Shown here: positions 13,501-28,500 of the stretch, piece after piece
Position numbering within the stretch: position 1 is the stretch's first letter
Layout of the letters: each line of letters opens with the position of its first letter
Origin: Tubulanus polymorphus
Taxonomy: Eukaryota; Nemertea; Palaeonemertea; Tubulaniformes; Tubulanidae
Length of the DNA: 64,000 nt
NCBI RefSeq assembly: GCF_964204645.1
Contig: NC_134031.1
Location: forward strand, 10,702,501 to 10,766,500
Reading direction: 5' to 3'
Notes under the pieces: model-generated
What the model was told of the DNA's origin: nothing
The model's input: only the letters and a program-made list of their open reading frames with translations
The model's database searches: none
Program-made: the position numbers and the translations under genes

Positions 13501-16500
13501 AAGATCAAGGTAATTGATTAAAGCGTCTTCAAAATTTCCCTCAAAAAGTTCAATAAAGGTCCAATGGCCCTGTGGCTCACGATTAAATCATTGAGTGCAT
13601 ATATTGTCAAAAAATTATACTAAATATAAATTAAAATTTGGATTGAAGATGTATGAGGCTGACAATATGCGCCTGCAGATGTATGAGAGTGCTGTGTATA
13701 CTATCATTGCCGAGTCACTGTGTTATATATAGACTCGCTCAGGTGATTACTAACACACACAGCCATATACTGTAACCTATATTCGCACACACGCGGCTGA
13801 CAGCTGACGCGCGTATATACAAATGTACTAGCGACGCAATATTAGATTGACCGCAATTTCACAAGTCAGAATACACCCATCCACAAAATGTCAAAAAAAT
13901 ACAAACATATACAGATTTTTTTTCTAGAAATCAAAACAAATACTGGCTATGAGATTTTTCTTAAATATACAAATAAATACCGACTTGGAAGACCCACAAC
14001 GAACCCTGCCATTGGTATAGTCATACTTGCTAGTTCAGATACTGAATCAAATGGCCTACTTGCTTATATTCGTGACAACGAACAAATTATAAGTCAACGT
14101 ACGATACCCAGTCAAATAAAATGCTCGCCATTTTGTTTTGGGTTTCACATCAGGCTTTCCCAATGGGCTTCCCCAATTACATCAGAAACGCCGAAATTCC
14201 TGGAATTTCCCATATATCCCACAAACAGCCAATCATATTCATTGTAGCTCAGGTTACAAGGTCAACTCAAATAAATAGAAGTGAGGAAATTTAGGGGGTT
14301 TATAAAGTGAGGGCCTGTAGGTCGAAAAGTTCATTGAGATCAGTCGAACTAAAAACGGTGACGCTTCCAGGAAGGATTGAACTTTTATATATATTAAAAT
14401 TCCAAGCATGCAAATTGTCATATGTAAAAACGTGCCATTACTTGGTGGTAAAAAGCAGGGTTTTTGCGTGTTCTTCAAGAATAAGTCCCCTAAAAATAAC
14501 TCGATCACTATGAAATTTTTGTAGGCTCGAGACCGTTTGCATAGGCAAACCTATGCTTCGCCAAAAATGTGTAAAAATTGCTTATTTTGACGAACAACAA
14601 TGGTTGCCAGTCGGCCATCTTGGTTCTGACAGGGCCAGTTTTTGGGCTGAATATGCGTCTAGGGCAGATACACGTATAACCCAAATATCAAGACATTACA
14701 TTGAAGTGTCTTCAAAACTTCCTAAAAAACTGGATTCCGTCTACTGACGGACGGACGAAAAGTGAACGCAATAGCCCGCTGGGACTTAAGTCCCAAGTGG
14801 GCTAAAAACAAACTAGAAAGAAAGTTCTTTCATATAAACCAACATATCTTACCCATGCACCCACAGGAGGAAACTCATTGATAGTATTGTTTTGCCAATG
14901 CTCAACTGCATTTTTCACTGGTGGCGGTAAGCTGCTCATAATACACGATCCAAGCAATGAAACCTTTGATGCATGACTTGATCCAATACCGATTATGGTT
15001 GAGTAGGCCGTCACAGCAAATGAGTCATCAAGTGGTATTCCATTTACAGGTGGAAAATGGTCGACTTTGTTTAGTACACTGCATCTAATAATGATAAATA
15101 ATTTCAATGACATAAGGCAAGCCCATGCCGAGCTTTTTAAAGGAGCAGTTCTCTCTATATTTCAAGAGCAGCACTTTTTCATAGTGAAAAGGAGCACTTT
15201 CCTAAATTGAAAAAGGACAGATCTTAAATATGATCTTTTCAATAGCCTAAACTTAAACACCGTCTCATTTATAATTTTCATGATGTTAGATTTATAATAT
15301 CCATAACAGTAATATGATACCTATAGTCATCATTTTACATAAACAAAACATAGCCTCATTCATAGTACCAAAATTTGGCAACATCAAAACTTTTTCTATG
15401 GTCAATGGATCAGTCTGAAATTTCGTTCACTTGTTAAGCTATCTGCCATCAATGTTGTGTCCAAATTTCATCGAAATCGGATAAAAATTAACGATTTTCA
15501 AAAAATTTGAAATGTCTCTAAAATCTTTAATCTTGGCCCTATCTCTACAAAAAATTATCACTAGCATCAGATTTTCATTCCCACTATGACTAGATTAGTT
15601 AAAATTAGTTAAGAAACTTGATATGAAAACTTTTATGAATATGTCAAATTTAACTGTGTGTGACCTGCAGTGCCATTCTAGCTCATTCAAAACATTATAA
15701 ACAAGGTACTGTAGTTAGTGGGACGGCCGATCTCAAGTGTTTGTCACCCGGTTAACTAGCATCCATACTCCCCGGCCTTTAACTAAAGATTTCACAGAAA
15801 TCAATATTGAAATACAATTTTTGCAATCAGATTTTCGCGAAAAAGCTCATATAAATTTTAACGAGGCCCTCTTTCAAAATTCAGCTTCATAAGGGATGGA
15901 GAATGGATAATGCTCTAATGAATGATTTGTATGAATATATGCTCAGTTGTGCAGTCAATGAGCCTTAGCTCTGGAAACCATGTCATTTAAATTCGCTCCA
16001 TTTGTATAGTAATAGGCTCAGCCTAAGGCTGACCTAAAAAGCAATTAGCCCACTTACTGTAACCTACGAGGCACTGCTGCCCATTCAAAGCAATACACTC
16101 ACTGAAATCAGCAGACTGATTGTATTGGGCTGAGGCATGAGAGTGTGTGACTGAATATTTTTTTTACCCGTTTCCAGCTGCACCCGCGGGTTCAAATCTT
16201 CAGTACTGCATAAAATCCATACATCATGAAATGATATAACCGTTACTTTACATATTTGTTAAGCATTTGCAATACTATTCAGATAGTTTAGATTTTTACT
16301 CTTTTTTACCGGCCTGCCGGAGCAGTCCTATCGCAGTATTTTTCCGTGGTTTGTTCTGTGTACTGTTTTTTTTGCAGGGGTTTTTCCCGAGTTAAGACGT
16401 TGAGGGCACTTCATCGTCATTTTTGTTAACTGGTTGAGGTGAATCTCGCTCTCACGCCTAAATTCTCTTTTTCTGTGAGATAATTGCTCCCAGCGAGGAA

Positions 16501-19500
16501 ACGTTCTGTAAGTTCCACATATTTGTAATTTAACCTTTAATACTGTTTGATAAGATAATGTCTTTGATAGCCTAAAATTGTTTGTGGAATGTTAACTTCA
16601 ATTACAGGTGCTATTGTATGGTAATATTAATAATTACAGGTGCTATTGTATGGTAATATTTTTAGAGTGTTCAATTTTGTATTTTCAGTAAACCATCATC
16701 TTCAGTGTCATTATCGTCACATCAGTTTGTAATAAACATTGGTCTAAGAAATTCTCAATTGTTTGTCAGTCGTCTCACAATATTTGTTTGGTATCTACAG
16801 TTCTGTTTTGGGCGGGTTCAAATCTTCAGTACTGGGTTGAATTCATACATCATGAAATGATCATATCAGTACTTTATATTTGTTTCTATCTATAGTTCTA
16901 TAACCTTGGGCCTCCATGGGAAGAAGGGCCCCAGTATCCTCGGGCACAGGTCCACTCGGTTCCGAGATCCCATATGGTCTCTATGGGCACGGGTGATCAC
17001 ACCATGTAATAGGCCATGCCATAAAATGCTCCTAATCAATTTACGTGCAATGAACTAATAAGTTGGAAGTTCTACGTTTAAAAATCCCCCGTGGTTTCCA
17101 CAGGCTTTCCATTAATTTGAAAATATTTTTCAAATTATTGTGATAAACTTGTTGCATTGCGATCATCATACTTCAACCCGAAACTAGAATGAGGCAAAGC
17201 CTTGAATGCTCCCGGCCTGAAATTCGCTGCCATGTGAAGTTACAGGGTTAGTGGTAAATGCGAGTGGTAAATATCGAGGCCACAGTTATTTCAATAAGAA
17301 TGATATTAGAGAACATGTGTACTAAGTGTAAACAAGAGGCCCATGAGCCTTGAAGCATTTGTATGTTATACTGTGGTAAGGTATTAAGTGGTTAATGTCT
17401 TACATCTGCTGGCAAATGTTCTATGACGATGTTGGTTGGGAGGACCACAGACTTAAGGTCTTAATGTACGATTTTCATTCATGGTGAAAATGAATCTCAT
17501 TTTTCTGCCAAACGATTTAGCGACAGAGAGCGATGCCGACGTTGGTGTCACTGAGGCCGGCTGATGAAATATTTGTCTGTTTGTTTGCTAACGTCGTCCG
17601 TACCTAGGTTTCCCATTTTTCATTTAACTTCACAATGGGATGGCCTTTCAAGTGTTGCCTGCACACTGTAAGCAGCCAGCAGGACTCGAACCCACTTGTC
17701 ACTCAGCACTGATAGCGGATGCAACAGCATCATGCCTTATCTTATCTCACTCACACTGAGCTAGCGAGGACGCTCGATTAAATTCCAATTAAAGGACCAA
17801 TGGTCCAGTGGCTCGCCAAACTGGTATAAAGTAAAAAATCTGTCACGCAGGCTACCGGTATGCAAAAATTAATTTCATTAAAAATTAAAAAAGGAAAAAT
17901 ATATAAAAAGGACTCAATTTTGGTCAGTGTGAACTTTTAATGATAACTGACTTCTAAGAAGAATGAAATCTTTGAAAAATTGATTATGGGCCTTTTGTCT
18001 GAACGAATGTTCATAATTTTAATACATCCCTTGAATGACGTAAAACAACTAAAACTACTAGTGACCCGTTAAGATACGGTACAAACATGGTGAGAGCCTG
18101 GGTTTCATCAGAGGGTTTTCATTATCATATACGGACCAATTAGGACAAAAGCTCCCTAGTTCTTCAAATTTGAGGCCAGTGCCCATTACTGATGAAACAA
18201 AGTTTATTGACTGACATGGTTTATAATATTTTCACGATAGGATTGCTTTAAGTAGCTTACATCTTCACTCAGACAAATCGTTGTTATGCGCGACCTATAC
18301 CATGGCGCGCTTACTCTATAACTGATACATACACGCAGTGAACACAACAGAATAAGGCGATATTGCCTACGTGACTGTACACGACTGTTTTCAACGCTAT
18401 CACTCATCACTGTGCCGCAGTTAACAAACTAATACTAATAATCAGGCTCCATAACGGATCGCTAATGCTTCAATTTATGATGACAAAACAAGTATTCCAG
18501 CCATGTATATATCAGACTACTAATCTCTAAAAATCCGATGCTATCAGTAAATCAGCCGTGTGGCTAACACGAAAGTAAAATTCCGCGTTTTGAAACCACA
18601 TTTTCGTCAGTTATCTTGATGCAACATTACCTTATGAACAGGATATCAAAACTACATGAATCATTGAACACATCACATACAATAAATCATTATATCTTAT
18701 ATGCCTTGAGTATCAGTATTCGCACGAAAAAGGATGAGTATCAACTTATTCAATCGTGCCGCCATTTTGTGTGTGAAATAATATGCACCAGCTGATCCAC
18801 CTCGTTCAATGTTATGATGTCATGATGGACGTGAAAACCTGGTCAACACAAATTTAATATAACCAAGATTTTGAGGGTTTTCGTCTTTGAAAGCCCATAA
18901 CTATCGAACAGAGCGTCGGATTTTGGCGATGTAAAGTACTTCCGACGCAACTACCATTGAATTTTCACATGTGTGATTTTGGACAGTTAAAGATGCTGCA
19001 TAAAAAAACTTGCTCAAATAAATCAAATTTTTGGTAAATTTCTCAAAAAAACCATGATACCCACAGCTTTCAACTTAGAGCACCATAGAGAAAAACCTAT
19101 TATGAAATATATTTTTGCTTAATCCGTTAATTTCGCCCAGTAGTAGTGAAATTACAGGCTACTGAAATTGCGCTTGAGTGTGCTAAAAATGGCTTTGAGC
19201 GTAGTGTATTAAGCATACGAATGATTGGCCAGACTGTTGACATAGGCTCACTAATCCGAGCCAAAAACTACAGTAGCGGCAAATAATCATCGCGATATTG
19301 CAATTTACGACAAACAACATGTAAATTCAATCGCTCTTGTGGTGTTCAATGCATGGAAAAGATAATATAAGTTAATTTTCCCAGCGCCAAAGCGAATCTA
19401 TCTGCCGAGTGCGTAAGGGGCTACTACCACCTCGTGAGGCAGGCAGGGCATCTTAAAGTGAAAACTTATAATATAACCAGCGGAAGAACGACAGATACGC

Positions 19501-22500
19501 AAGATTAATTATGGGAATTTTGGAAAATCATCAGTGTTGCAAACTAATTACAGATAATTATAACTCGGGCTCCAACAATTGCTAACGTAACATAAAAATG
19601 AGTTCAATTGATGACACTTAATGCCATCTTTAATTACTTAAGAATAGTTCTCAATGATGCTCAGACCACACTTCTCCGTATACATTCGTGTGGTGTTATC
19701 ACTGCGGAAAATAGTGGATGGAAGCTACCTGGTGTGCTGATATTATTTAAGTGTTTAAAAGATAAGTTTTTTTTCAAATGAAATTAACTCTGTTCATCTA
19801 AATGCCTTGCTTGTTTCGCAGAATATGTAATTTAACTTCTACTTTGTCATCAATATTTCTTGCGACTGTGATTGTTGAAGCTCCCGCCTGACGACGAAAC
19901 CCATCAAAAATTGATCAACAGTTGCAGCCTGTAGGCTGTTTTCCCCGGATGGCCATTATTTGAATCGGTCAACAATTGCAGCCTCTAGGCTGTTAACGTC
20001 GTTTTTCAGGTTGGCCGCCTGGTGGCCATAATTTGAATCAAATCGACCCAATTTTAAATAGGGTTCTGGCCCAAATGATATCCTACGTGTGTACAAGTTT
20101 GAGATAAATCGGTCAACAATTGCGTCCTCTAGGCAGTTACATCGTTTTTCCTGTCAGCCCCCTGGTCCTCGATCCAATTTTAAGTAGGGTTCTGGCCCAA
20201 GTGATATCCCACTTGTGAACCAAGTTTGAAATAAATCGGCAGTTTACGTTGTTTTTCATGTTAGCCCTATGGTGGCCATAATTTGCATCGAATCAACCCA
20301 ATTTGAAATGGGGTTCTAGCTTAAGTGATATCCTACTTGTGTACCAAGTTTGAAAACAATCGAACAATAATTGCGGCCTGAAGGCTGTTAACATCACTTG
20401 GGGCGGCACGGGTATATCTTTATGCCCCCTCTCAAATAAAGTTGAGCCAGGGGCAAGGAAGTAAGTACACTTCCGGCAAGGAACGAAGTCGGCGAATGAA
20501 AATTTTATGAGAAGATTTTATCCAGAAACCAAGTTTTAAAGCTGATTTTAACTGTGATTTTAAACCAAACTGTTTTAGTAGCAACTATTTTACAGGTATA
20601 TATGCTTTAGAAGATAATGTTCTTAGCCAGTAGCCAGAATAGTCTCTCGATATATACCTTCCTCTCACAAGAGACAAAGAAGCAAGATGGCGACCAAGAT
20701 GGCGGCCAAAATGGCGTCCGACCAAGCCACCCAGAAGAATAAACAGGAACCAAATACCAATACCAAGCCTATGAATAAGGTCAGTCAGATTTCAAGTCAA
20801 CCCTCCTCGACAATGACTAGAAGAAAAAAAAAAAAACCAACTAGATAAAGAAGCTGCTATAGAGAGAAAACTCGATGCCTGTGAGAGGGAGCCTGTGGAA
20901 ATCTTGACAGGGAATTTTGTCATTACTTGTTCTACAGCCACATTTGAAGAAATAAGATCCTTTCTGCATGCTATGTTATATGTTGATGATGATGAAGATG
21001 AAGGTGAAGGGAGCGCGGTTGAATACGGGCAGGTCACCGATAAAAATGGTGACGCCATTGTTGAAGAGATATATAAAATAAAATATCTCTATGCCCTTAA
21101 AAAGGTCATTGATGATAAAACTCAGACAGATGAAGCTAGACATATCCAGAACCATTCGGGTTACGATAAATGTTTATAACAACCAGTCCCGACTGCTCAT
21201 CAATGGAAAGGATGCTGCTTTGGTTGCGAAACTTCTGGGAAAACCCCTATACCAGATAATTAAAGATGTCGACACCTGTGAGGGTGACGAAACCATGAAG
21301 GGAAAAATCCAGGCTGCAAAAGAGGCAGACCACAACACCGTTTATGTGCATTCCTCAAGTGAAAAGCCATTGCACTGTATTGAAAGTGTGTTGATCGGCG
21401 AAACTAGTAGAAAGAATGAGAAAAATACTATGCATGCTATAATGCCTATGACTGATAGTTACTAAAATGTGATTGCGGATACAAAGAAAGAGAAATGTAT
21501 GAAATGTAACAGAAGCGCAGTTACCAAATCTGTTGAATGTGAACGCTGCTGTCGTTGGGTTCACTACCGGTGTGAAAAATTAACAGCTGATATGATTGAA
21601 GAAATTGAAGATGAAATTATACCCTTTGTTTGTACTGAATGCAAACAGGAAACTCGGTACATTATATGTCAAACAAATGATATGCACGTCGCTGACACGA
21701 CTAGCTGTACTATATGTGACACCTTGGTACATTATACTTGGGCGCAAAAGCAGTCTTTAGACCCTGACGAATATAAATGTTCGCCATGTGCTATTATTGA
21801 CCCTAGAATAGACCAACCATCAGCCAACGAAGTATATGGAACCCCTCCTGTCAGTTCCCCACAACGTATAGATGCTGATGTGAGTCTTGATAGTACTATT
21901 TGGATCACGATGGAAATGGATATGAATGTACCCAAAGTAGTATCTCTGGATCTAGCCGGAGTCAACATCCGAAGAACAGTCTAAGCTATGATATGAATTC
22001 TGACACAACTCAAGGCGAGAAAGAAAACAACCCATGTGCTAACTGTAGCCCTCTGAAAGTAACAAAAGAGAAGTCAGCACCAAAGAAAGGAAAGTCTGAG
22101 CTATCTAAAACCAAACTAGGGCAACCTGTAGATGTCCAATGCTCAGGTCCACCTAGATTCCAGGGACAAGCCAATTCCGTAACTACCAACAGAGATGAAG
22201 AAACTCCTATAGAGACTAGTATGATGTCTAACCCAGAAATAACTACGAAAAAAGTTAGATCCGAAGCAATGAAAACTAAAGGATTGAAAATAGTGCACAA
22301 CAAACGCCTAAATCTGAATACCAAACAGAGAAAAGTTAATGATGAAATAAGCTCCGATGAGGATGAAGTGAAGTCTGCGCCAGATGATAACTCATCACAG
22401 ATGGCCATGTCTACTAAAAGAGCCAGGGAAAAATTAGTAGGATTCCAAGAAGAGAGATTTAATGCACAAAATACTAGCCAGAGTCCTATCAATGAAAACC

Positions 22501-25500
22501 AAATGCAAGACCTCACAGAGAAAGAAAGAGAAAGCTGTTAAAACAAAAGAAGCCAGCTTACGTAAGCAAGAACTTACCCATAGAGACACTATAAACCGCT
22601 GTGCTGCCCAAGCCATATTGATTGATGATCTTGAAAAAAAGATCAATATATTAAAGGATGAAAATCATCTACTGAAGTTAAAGGCCCAAGCCTCCTTGGG
22701 AAGTGGAAACCCTAAAGCGAGTGAGACTATAAATGAGGCTCAGCAACCTGAACCTCAAGGAAATGAACTTCTCCTACTCCTTGCTACTATATTGCCCCAC
22801 ATACAAGGAAATGCTAGTCAAACACAGATACCGCTCATGCTAATGAATCAGCAGTCGAATTTATTAGTAAGCTGAAGGCCATGGAGAAGAAAATGGATCA
22901 TGACCAAAATCAGAGCTGGTGGAGGAATGGAAATAACAGGAACAGGAATGGAAGGCACTATACTAGGACAAATACTGTGTCTGACTCTCGTGAGAGAGAT
23001 GGAAATTTTGGATACGAATACAGACAAGGTACTCGCAATGAAGTGTGGAATGACAGAAATTGTCATCACAGATGTCCACCAAATATGTCTGACTCTCATG
23101 AAAAAGACGGAAATTATGGACAGGAGTACAGACATGGAAGTGGCAATGAAGGACGGAACGATAGAAATCACCATCACAGATATCCACCAAATTTACGAGA
23201 AAACATGGATGAACACCTGAAAAGCCAAGCGAAAGAATGGCCGCCGAGTGACAAAACTGATGCTTGCTACCTGCCCAAATGTGAGGATGATGCAAATTCC
23301 CTTGGAAGAGATAACACTAGAACGCCTCCAGGATCTGAGCAAACGAAAGCCTATTCAGACGCTAGTAGATTCATGCCCAAATGGAGAAGAAAAGACTTTA
23401 GATGTACCCAGATGAGGAAACCAGCACCTCCCGGTGTAGTTAAAGATGGAAAAATGACACAGACAAAAATGCCAAACGAAGAAGTAGAAAGGTCGTACAC
23501 TCTGATAGATAGAGACACTGATAAGTGTGATGATAATTGTATGCAAGGGCAAGAGAGGTCGTCACCTGAGTGTATCCCAAAGTATCCTAGAGACAGTAGA
23601 TGTCTAATTGAAGATTTGACTCCCTCTAATGAAAACATTGATCTAACTGAACTTATGAACAGATGTCCTGAGGTTGTTGATACACAGTTATCACTAAGAC
23701 GGATACAACATTGTGATGTTGTAAATGACTGTAGTTACCCACTGGAAGATGTGATATTGCCTGAAGGAATGGCTAGTGATGTAGGTACCTCTGACCCCAA
23801 TAAACGTGATAGCCCAAGAAATCTGGTATCCTCGGAAAGCAAACAGCATTTTTTAGGATCAGGGACCAAAAAACCACAAGTGAGGCTGAAGAAACCAAGC
23901 CCGCGAAAACGCGAATAACAACATTAAACATTGACGGAATTAAAAGTAATCTGGTATATTTGCTAGATCAACTAAAACAAACTTATCATGCAAACAATAT
24001 CATGCTTATCCAAGAACATTAGCTTCACCACTACGAGGCAGGAAATCTGTCGCACTTACTTCCGGGATATGATGTACTGATAAATGTTATGATGATAATG
24101 ACCCAATCCCATCTGACTGCAGAACCAGAGGCAGAGCGGGTGTTTCCATAATATGGAGGAGTGATCTGCGAAACGTCGTTAAACCACTGGTGGATGGCAG
24201 TACAAGAGTAACTGCAGTACAGATCAGTGGAAGTAAAAATGGTATCACTGTCATTAACACATATATTCCGATGGCAGGTACTAGGGACACCCAGACTTCA
24301 TATCATGAGGTCCTAGATGAGGTGCACAAGTTGTTTCAAAAATATGCCGAAACGAAAATATTATGGGGAGGCGATATAAATGCTAGTTTTGACCGAGTGA
24401 AACCAACTAGTAATGACACAAAGCTACGGAAAGCTGTTAATAAAATGGGCTTAACCACCCCCTTTTATGATGACATTGGACCAACGTACCATCACTTTGT
24501 GGGAGGTATTACCTCAACTATTGACATGTTCCTGATGAGAAGTGGTGACAATGATATAGCCGTGAAAGCTACCTTGGATAGAAGGAATCTAAATACTAAC
24601 CTCTAAATACTGGTCCTCATGACCCGGTGACAATCTATGTTGAACATAAGATGCAGAATAATGATTATCCACGGAGGAAGAATATGGGGGAAGAATATGC
24701 TATCCCGAGATGTAATTGGAAGAAGGTAAACACTGATAAATACAGGAAGAAAATTAAAGAAAAGGTGGATATCATGCTATCTCATCAAGGCGTAGAGGAA
24801 ATTCATACTCAGATACTGGTTAGCCATATTGACCAGATCCTGGTAAGCTCAGCAATGGAAGCAGGAGGACAACCTCGAGTGCGGAGTAAAATAAAGAGGA
24901 AGTTCCCTTGGATTAGCCACACACTACGACCCCTGATGAAGCAGAATAAATTGACACATGCTAGATGGAAGGAAGATATGAAAAATCATACATTGTTCCT
25001 AGAGAAACGTCGTGCAAGAGCTGAACTTAGATCAGCTCAGCGGAAACTTGCCTATGAGAAAAGACAAAACCATTATGATGATATCCTGACAGCGTGTACA
25101 AATGATAAGCAATTGTTCAACAAACTTATTGCGACGCAGCTTAAACCAGGTCTAAGTAACCAAAATGTAAGATTTTCAAGTGATGACGACCCTGAGGTAG
25201 AATGCTGGGCCTCTTACTTTGAAGAGTTGGCCACACCAAAGCCCGATGAATTTTTCGATGAGAACTATAAAAAGTCTATGACAATCCAAAAGCTCTTAAT
25301 TGAAAATGTGTCAAAGCAGCAAAAGGCCCCTTCATGGGACCCAGCCTGGATATTGAAGCATATCAAGTCTATGAAAAATGGAACGGCAGCAGATGAGTAT
25401 GGTCTATCAGCAGAGGACCTGAAAAATGCACCTGAATGTGCAACTGATCTTCTCCTGATTATAGCTGAAAGAGTGTTCGAGCGAGGCGAGTTGCCTCAAC

Positions 25501-28500
25501 AGTTCAAGCAAGGCGTCATAACACCTGTTCAAAAGCCAGGCAAGCCTCCAGATAACCCGGACAACTACAGGAGAATAACTGTCTCTTCTACTATTGGAAA
25601 GGTAATAGAAAAAGAAATTGCAAGGCTTTCTGATGAAATACTGGTCCCAAACCAATGTAAACTGCAGTTAGGTTTCACCGCAAAAAAGTCTCCATCACGT
25701 GGAGCCCTCATCATTACAGAGGCTATTGCGGATGCAAATGATAGTAAACAGCCGCTGGACGTCATTTTCATGGATGTACAAAAGGCCTTCGACACAGTTG
25801 ACCACGATAGCATGTTAGTTGCCCTCTATAACAGTGGAATACAGGGCAAACTATGGCTTATGTACCAAGATATGTACAGTGATGTGAGAACCAGAGTCAA
25901 ATATGGGTCCATCTTTTCATGATCCATATCTGAGGCACAAGGAATACGGCAGGCTGGCATTACTAGCACGATATGCTTCAAGGCAAAATCAGACAACATG
26001 ATACGTTCAATTGGCACACATCCTGACTCTTACAGATTTGGCACCGTTGATACGGGAGCCCCTACTGTAGCGGATGATACGGCGATACTGGCAAAACCAA
26101 CACTTGGATCGAAGACCCTCATTGGAATTGTCGTGAATGATGCAAATAGACAGCGTTACAAGTTTAGTGAAACGAAGACAAAAGTAATGGTGATGAACCA
26201 AAAAAATGGTAACCCTGAGATAGGAGTGTATGTTAATAATACTGTAGTTTCACAAACAACCCAAGAAAAGCATCTCGGGTTTGAAAGGACATGTGACAAT
26301 AAAGCAGAAGCAACAATCGAGGAGAGGATAAAAAAAAGCACGTTGTACTTCGTATGCACTGATGGGTGCTGGTATGCATGGACTAAATGGAGTTGGACCG
26401 GAAGTAGCCTTGAAATTGCTGGAAGTATATGTAGTCCCTGTGCTAACATATGGACTGGAAGCCATCATTATAACAGAAAGAGAATATGAATTGTTGGAAG
26501 TGTACTATAAGAAGGCTCTACCCATATTCAGTATCTGCCTGATAGTACGGCTACTGTTGCTGTTTACCCGCTTGCTGGTGTGATACCAATTACTGCCCAA
26601 ATTCACATCAAGATGCTGACATTTCTTGGCTCTGTAGCCCGTAACCCAGCGTCAATAGAGTATCAAATTATTATCAGACAGTATGCAGCCAAAACGTCTG
26701 CTGCGAAATCATGGACAAACCATGTAGCCATGCTCCTTGATAAATATGATCTTCCACCGATTTTGGAAGTCCTGACTGGAGAGTCCGCTAGATCAAGATG
26801 AGATGGAGAACGAGAGTGAAGCAAGTAATACAGAAAGCTTGGTATGATGGTATGAAGTGTAAAGCTGAAGGCATGTCCTCACTACAGTACCTGGACGCAA
26901 AAAACTGTGTGCCAGGGTCTGTTCATGCGGTGTGGAAGTGTGAATTCTCCTACGGATGTCCCGATGGCGACTATCAAGGCCCGGCTCCTGGTCCAGAGGT
27001 ATCCTTTATCTGGCCTGAAATATGCTATATATTTTAATATACCTACTCTATTTTATTACGGGGAACCCCCTATAGTTATCGGGTACCCCCTTTTAAGATC
27101 CCCCTTAGTTACTACTACCCCCAACTACAATGAGTGATATTACGAACAAACTCAGTGGTTGGTCTGATGGTGACATCATATAGGCCGGAACTACGAGAAC
27201 AAGAACAAGAACAAGGCATAAAAATCTTGAATATTAAGTGAACAGAACTATTGATTGCAGTGTATTTAACCTCACTTATCAGATCTTTCGTTAACTTAAT
27301 GACAGTGTGCTTTGGTTAAGAGTAAACATTTGTTATGAAATGGGGTTTTTACATAGTTTGATAGTCAAAAATGTATCTTATAATTATGTGTAAAATACTA
27401 TTTTCATGTGATAGACAGTATGAGTAGAGATTAGTTGTTTGTCATAGACAGTATTTATCTAGTAATTAACAGCTTTGGAATTAGATAATTGTTGTTATCA
27501 TAGTTTGGATAGTTCATCGTTAATTTGGCAGTGTGTCACAGTTTGGATCACGTCTTGACACTTCTCAGATCTCTACTCGTATTTACTAAAAATATCTAAT
27601 AAACATTGAGTCAGGGTTGAGTTTTAGACGGTTTAGTTTTGAGACGGGAGTCTAAGACAGACGAGTTACAACTGATATTTTGGGCTGACCCGTGTGTCAT
27701 GAGCTCTGGATAGATATTATAACATAGGCCGACCAGCAGAGTCGAGAAAGGGATATAAAGAATAAATATTCACATCACATCACATCGGAAGTACCGTAAA
27801 AACCGGCGTATAAGTCTACGCGGCGTATAAGTCGAGGTCGATTTTTAGACCTACATTTCATGATTTTAACATATATCCGGCTTATAAGTCAAGTCTCTTC
27901 TTTTAGAAGAATAATTACTAGTATCATTGAATTGAATAGTTTGTTTTGATAACAATGTGTGCCTTCACGCACGCCACCGCGCCTCAGCCTGATTGCTGCT
28001 GTGTGTTAATCAATAGACTGTAACACACACTCAGGTATAATACACTACCATACAGTGATATAGTAGTGTGAGTCACACTCTATATATAGCCTATATATAG
28101 CCTAATGTATTAAGCGCTGCTATGAGCGCGCATATATGAATACATCGTTTTAAATGAAGCTGTGTCAAAATGAAAGAAGTTTTTTTCTTTAAATAGCTTT
28201 ATTTATCATGAATAATTATTCAAACTGTTATAGCAGTGAGAATATGAACACTGTCTTTTTTGTCTGGTAGAATCAATATTTCTTGTGACCTGAAAATACT
28301 TTGTAGAAAACTGAACTCGGCGTATAAGTCGAGGTGAATAATTTAGTGGTAAAATCAAGGGTTAAAAACTCAACTTATACGCCGGTTTTTACGGTATAGT
28401 AGTTACGTTCTTCTCCTTATCTGGATTATTAAAGAAAACTTTCGACACAGGATCATTCGCAACTTTCGCACTGTATCAACGGTTCGACCAGCATGAAAGT

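Larger units (their letters stand above)
15085..20639. other. Repeat-rich part of UBR4 intron 15085-28674
   Basis: No exon is recognised. It contains dispersed repeats (entries at 15780, 16600, 17645 and 19880). A pair of similar segments at about 16190-16250 and 16812-16870 share GGTTCAAATCTTCAGTACTG. The rest shows no structure I can name. Confidence 0.55.
20640..27787 (+). mobile_element. LINE (non-LTR retrotransposon) with PHD-finger ORF1, decayed
   Basis: ORF1 (20687 to about 23918) and ORF2 (about 23912-27000) are followed by a roughly 750-bp 3' region ending in ACATC repeats at about 27770-27785, a LINE-style microsatellite tail. It is antisense to UBR4. Many frameshifts and stops show it is inactive. 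The ORF1 PHD finger plus apurinic-type endonuclease suggests the Jockey/CR1 group, but I do not assign a clade. The left edge is uncertain. Confidence 0.88.

Noticed and set aside
13189-14747. Several small open frames between 12.8 and 14.7 kb
   Set aside because: They lie inside the HINE-like dispersed element, and the counterpart regions in other copies are not open.
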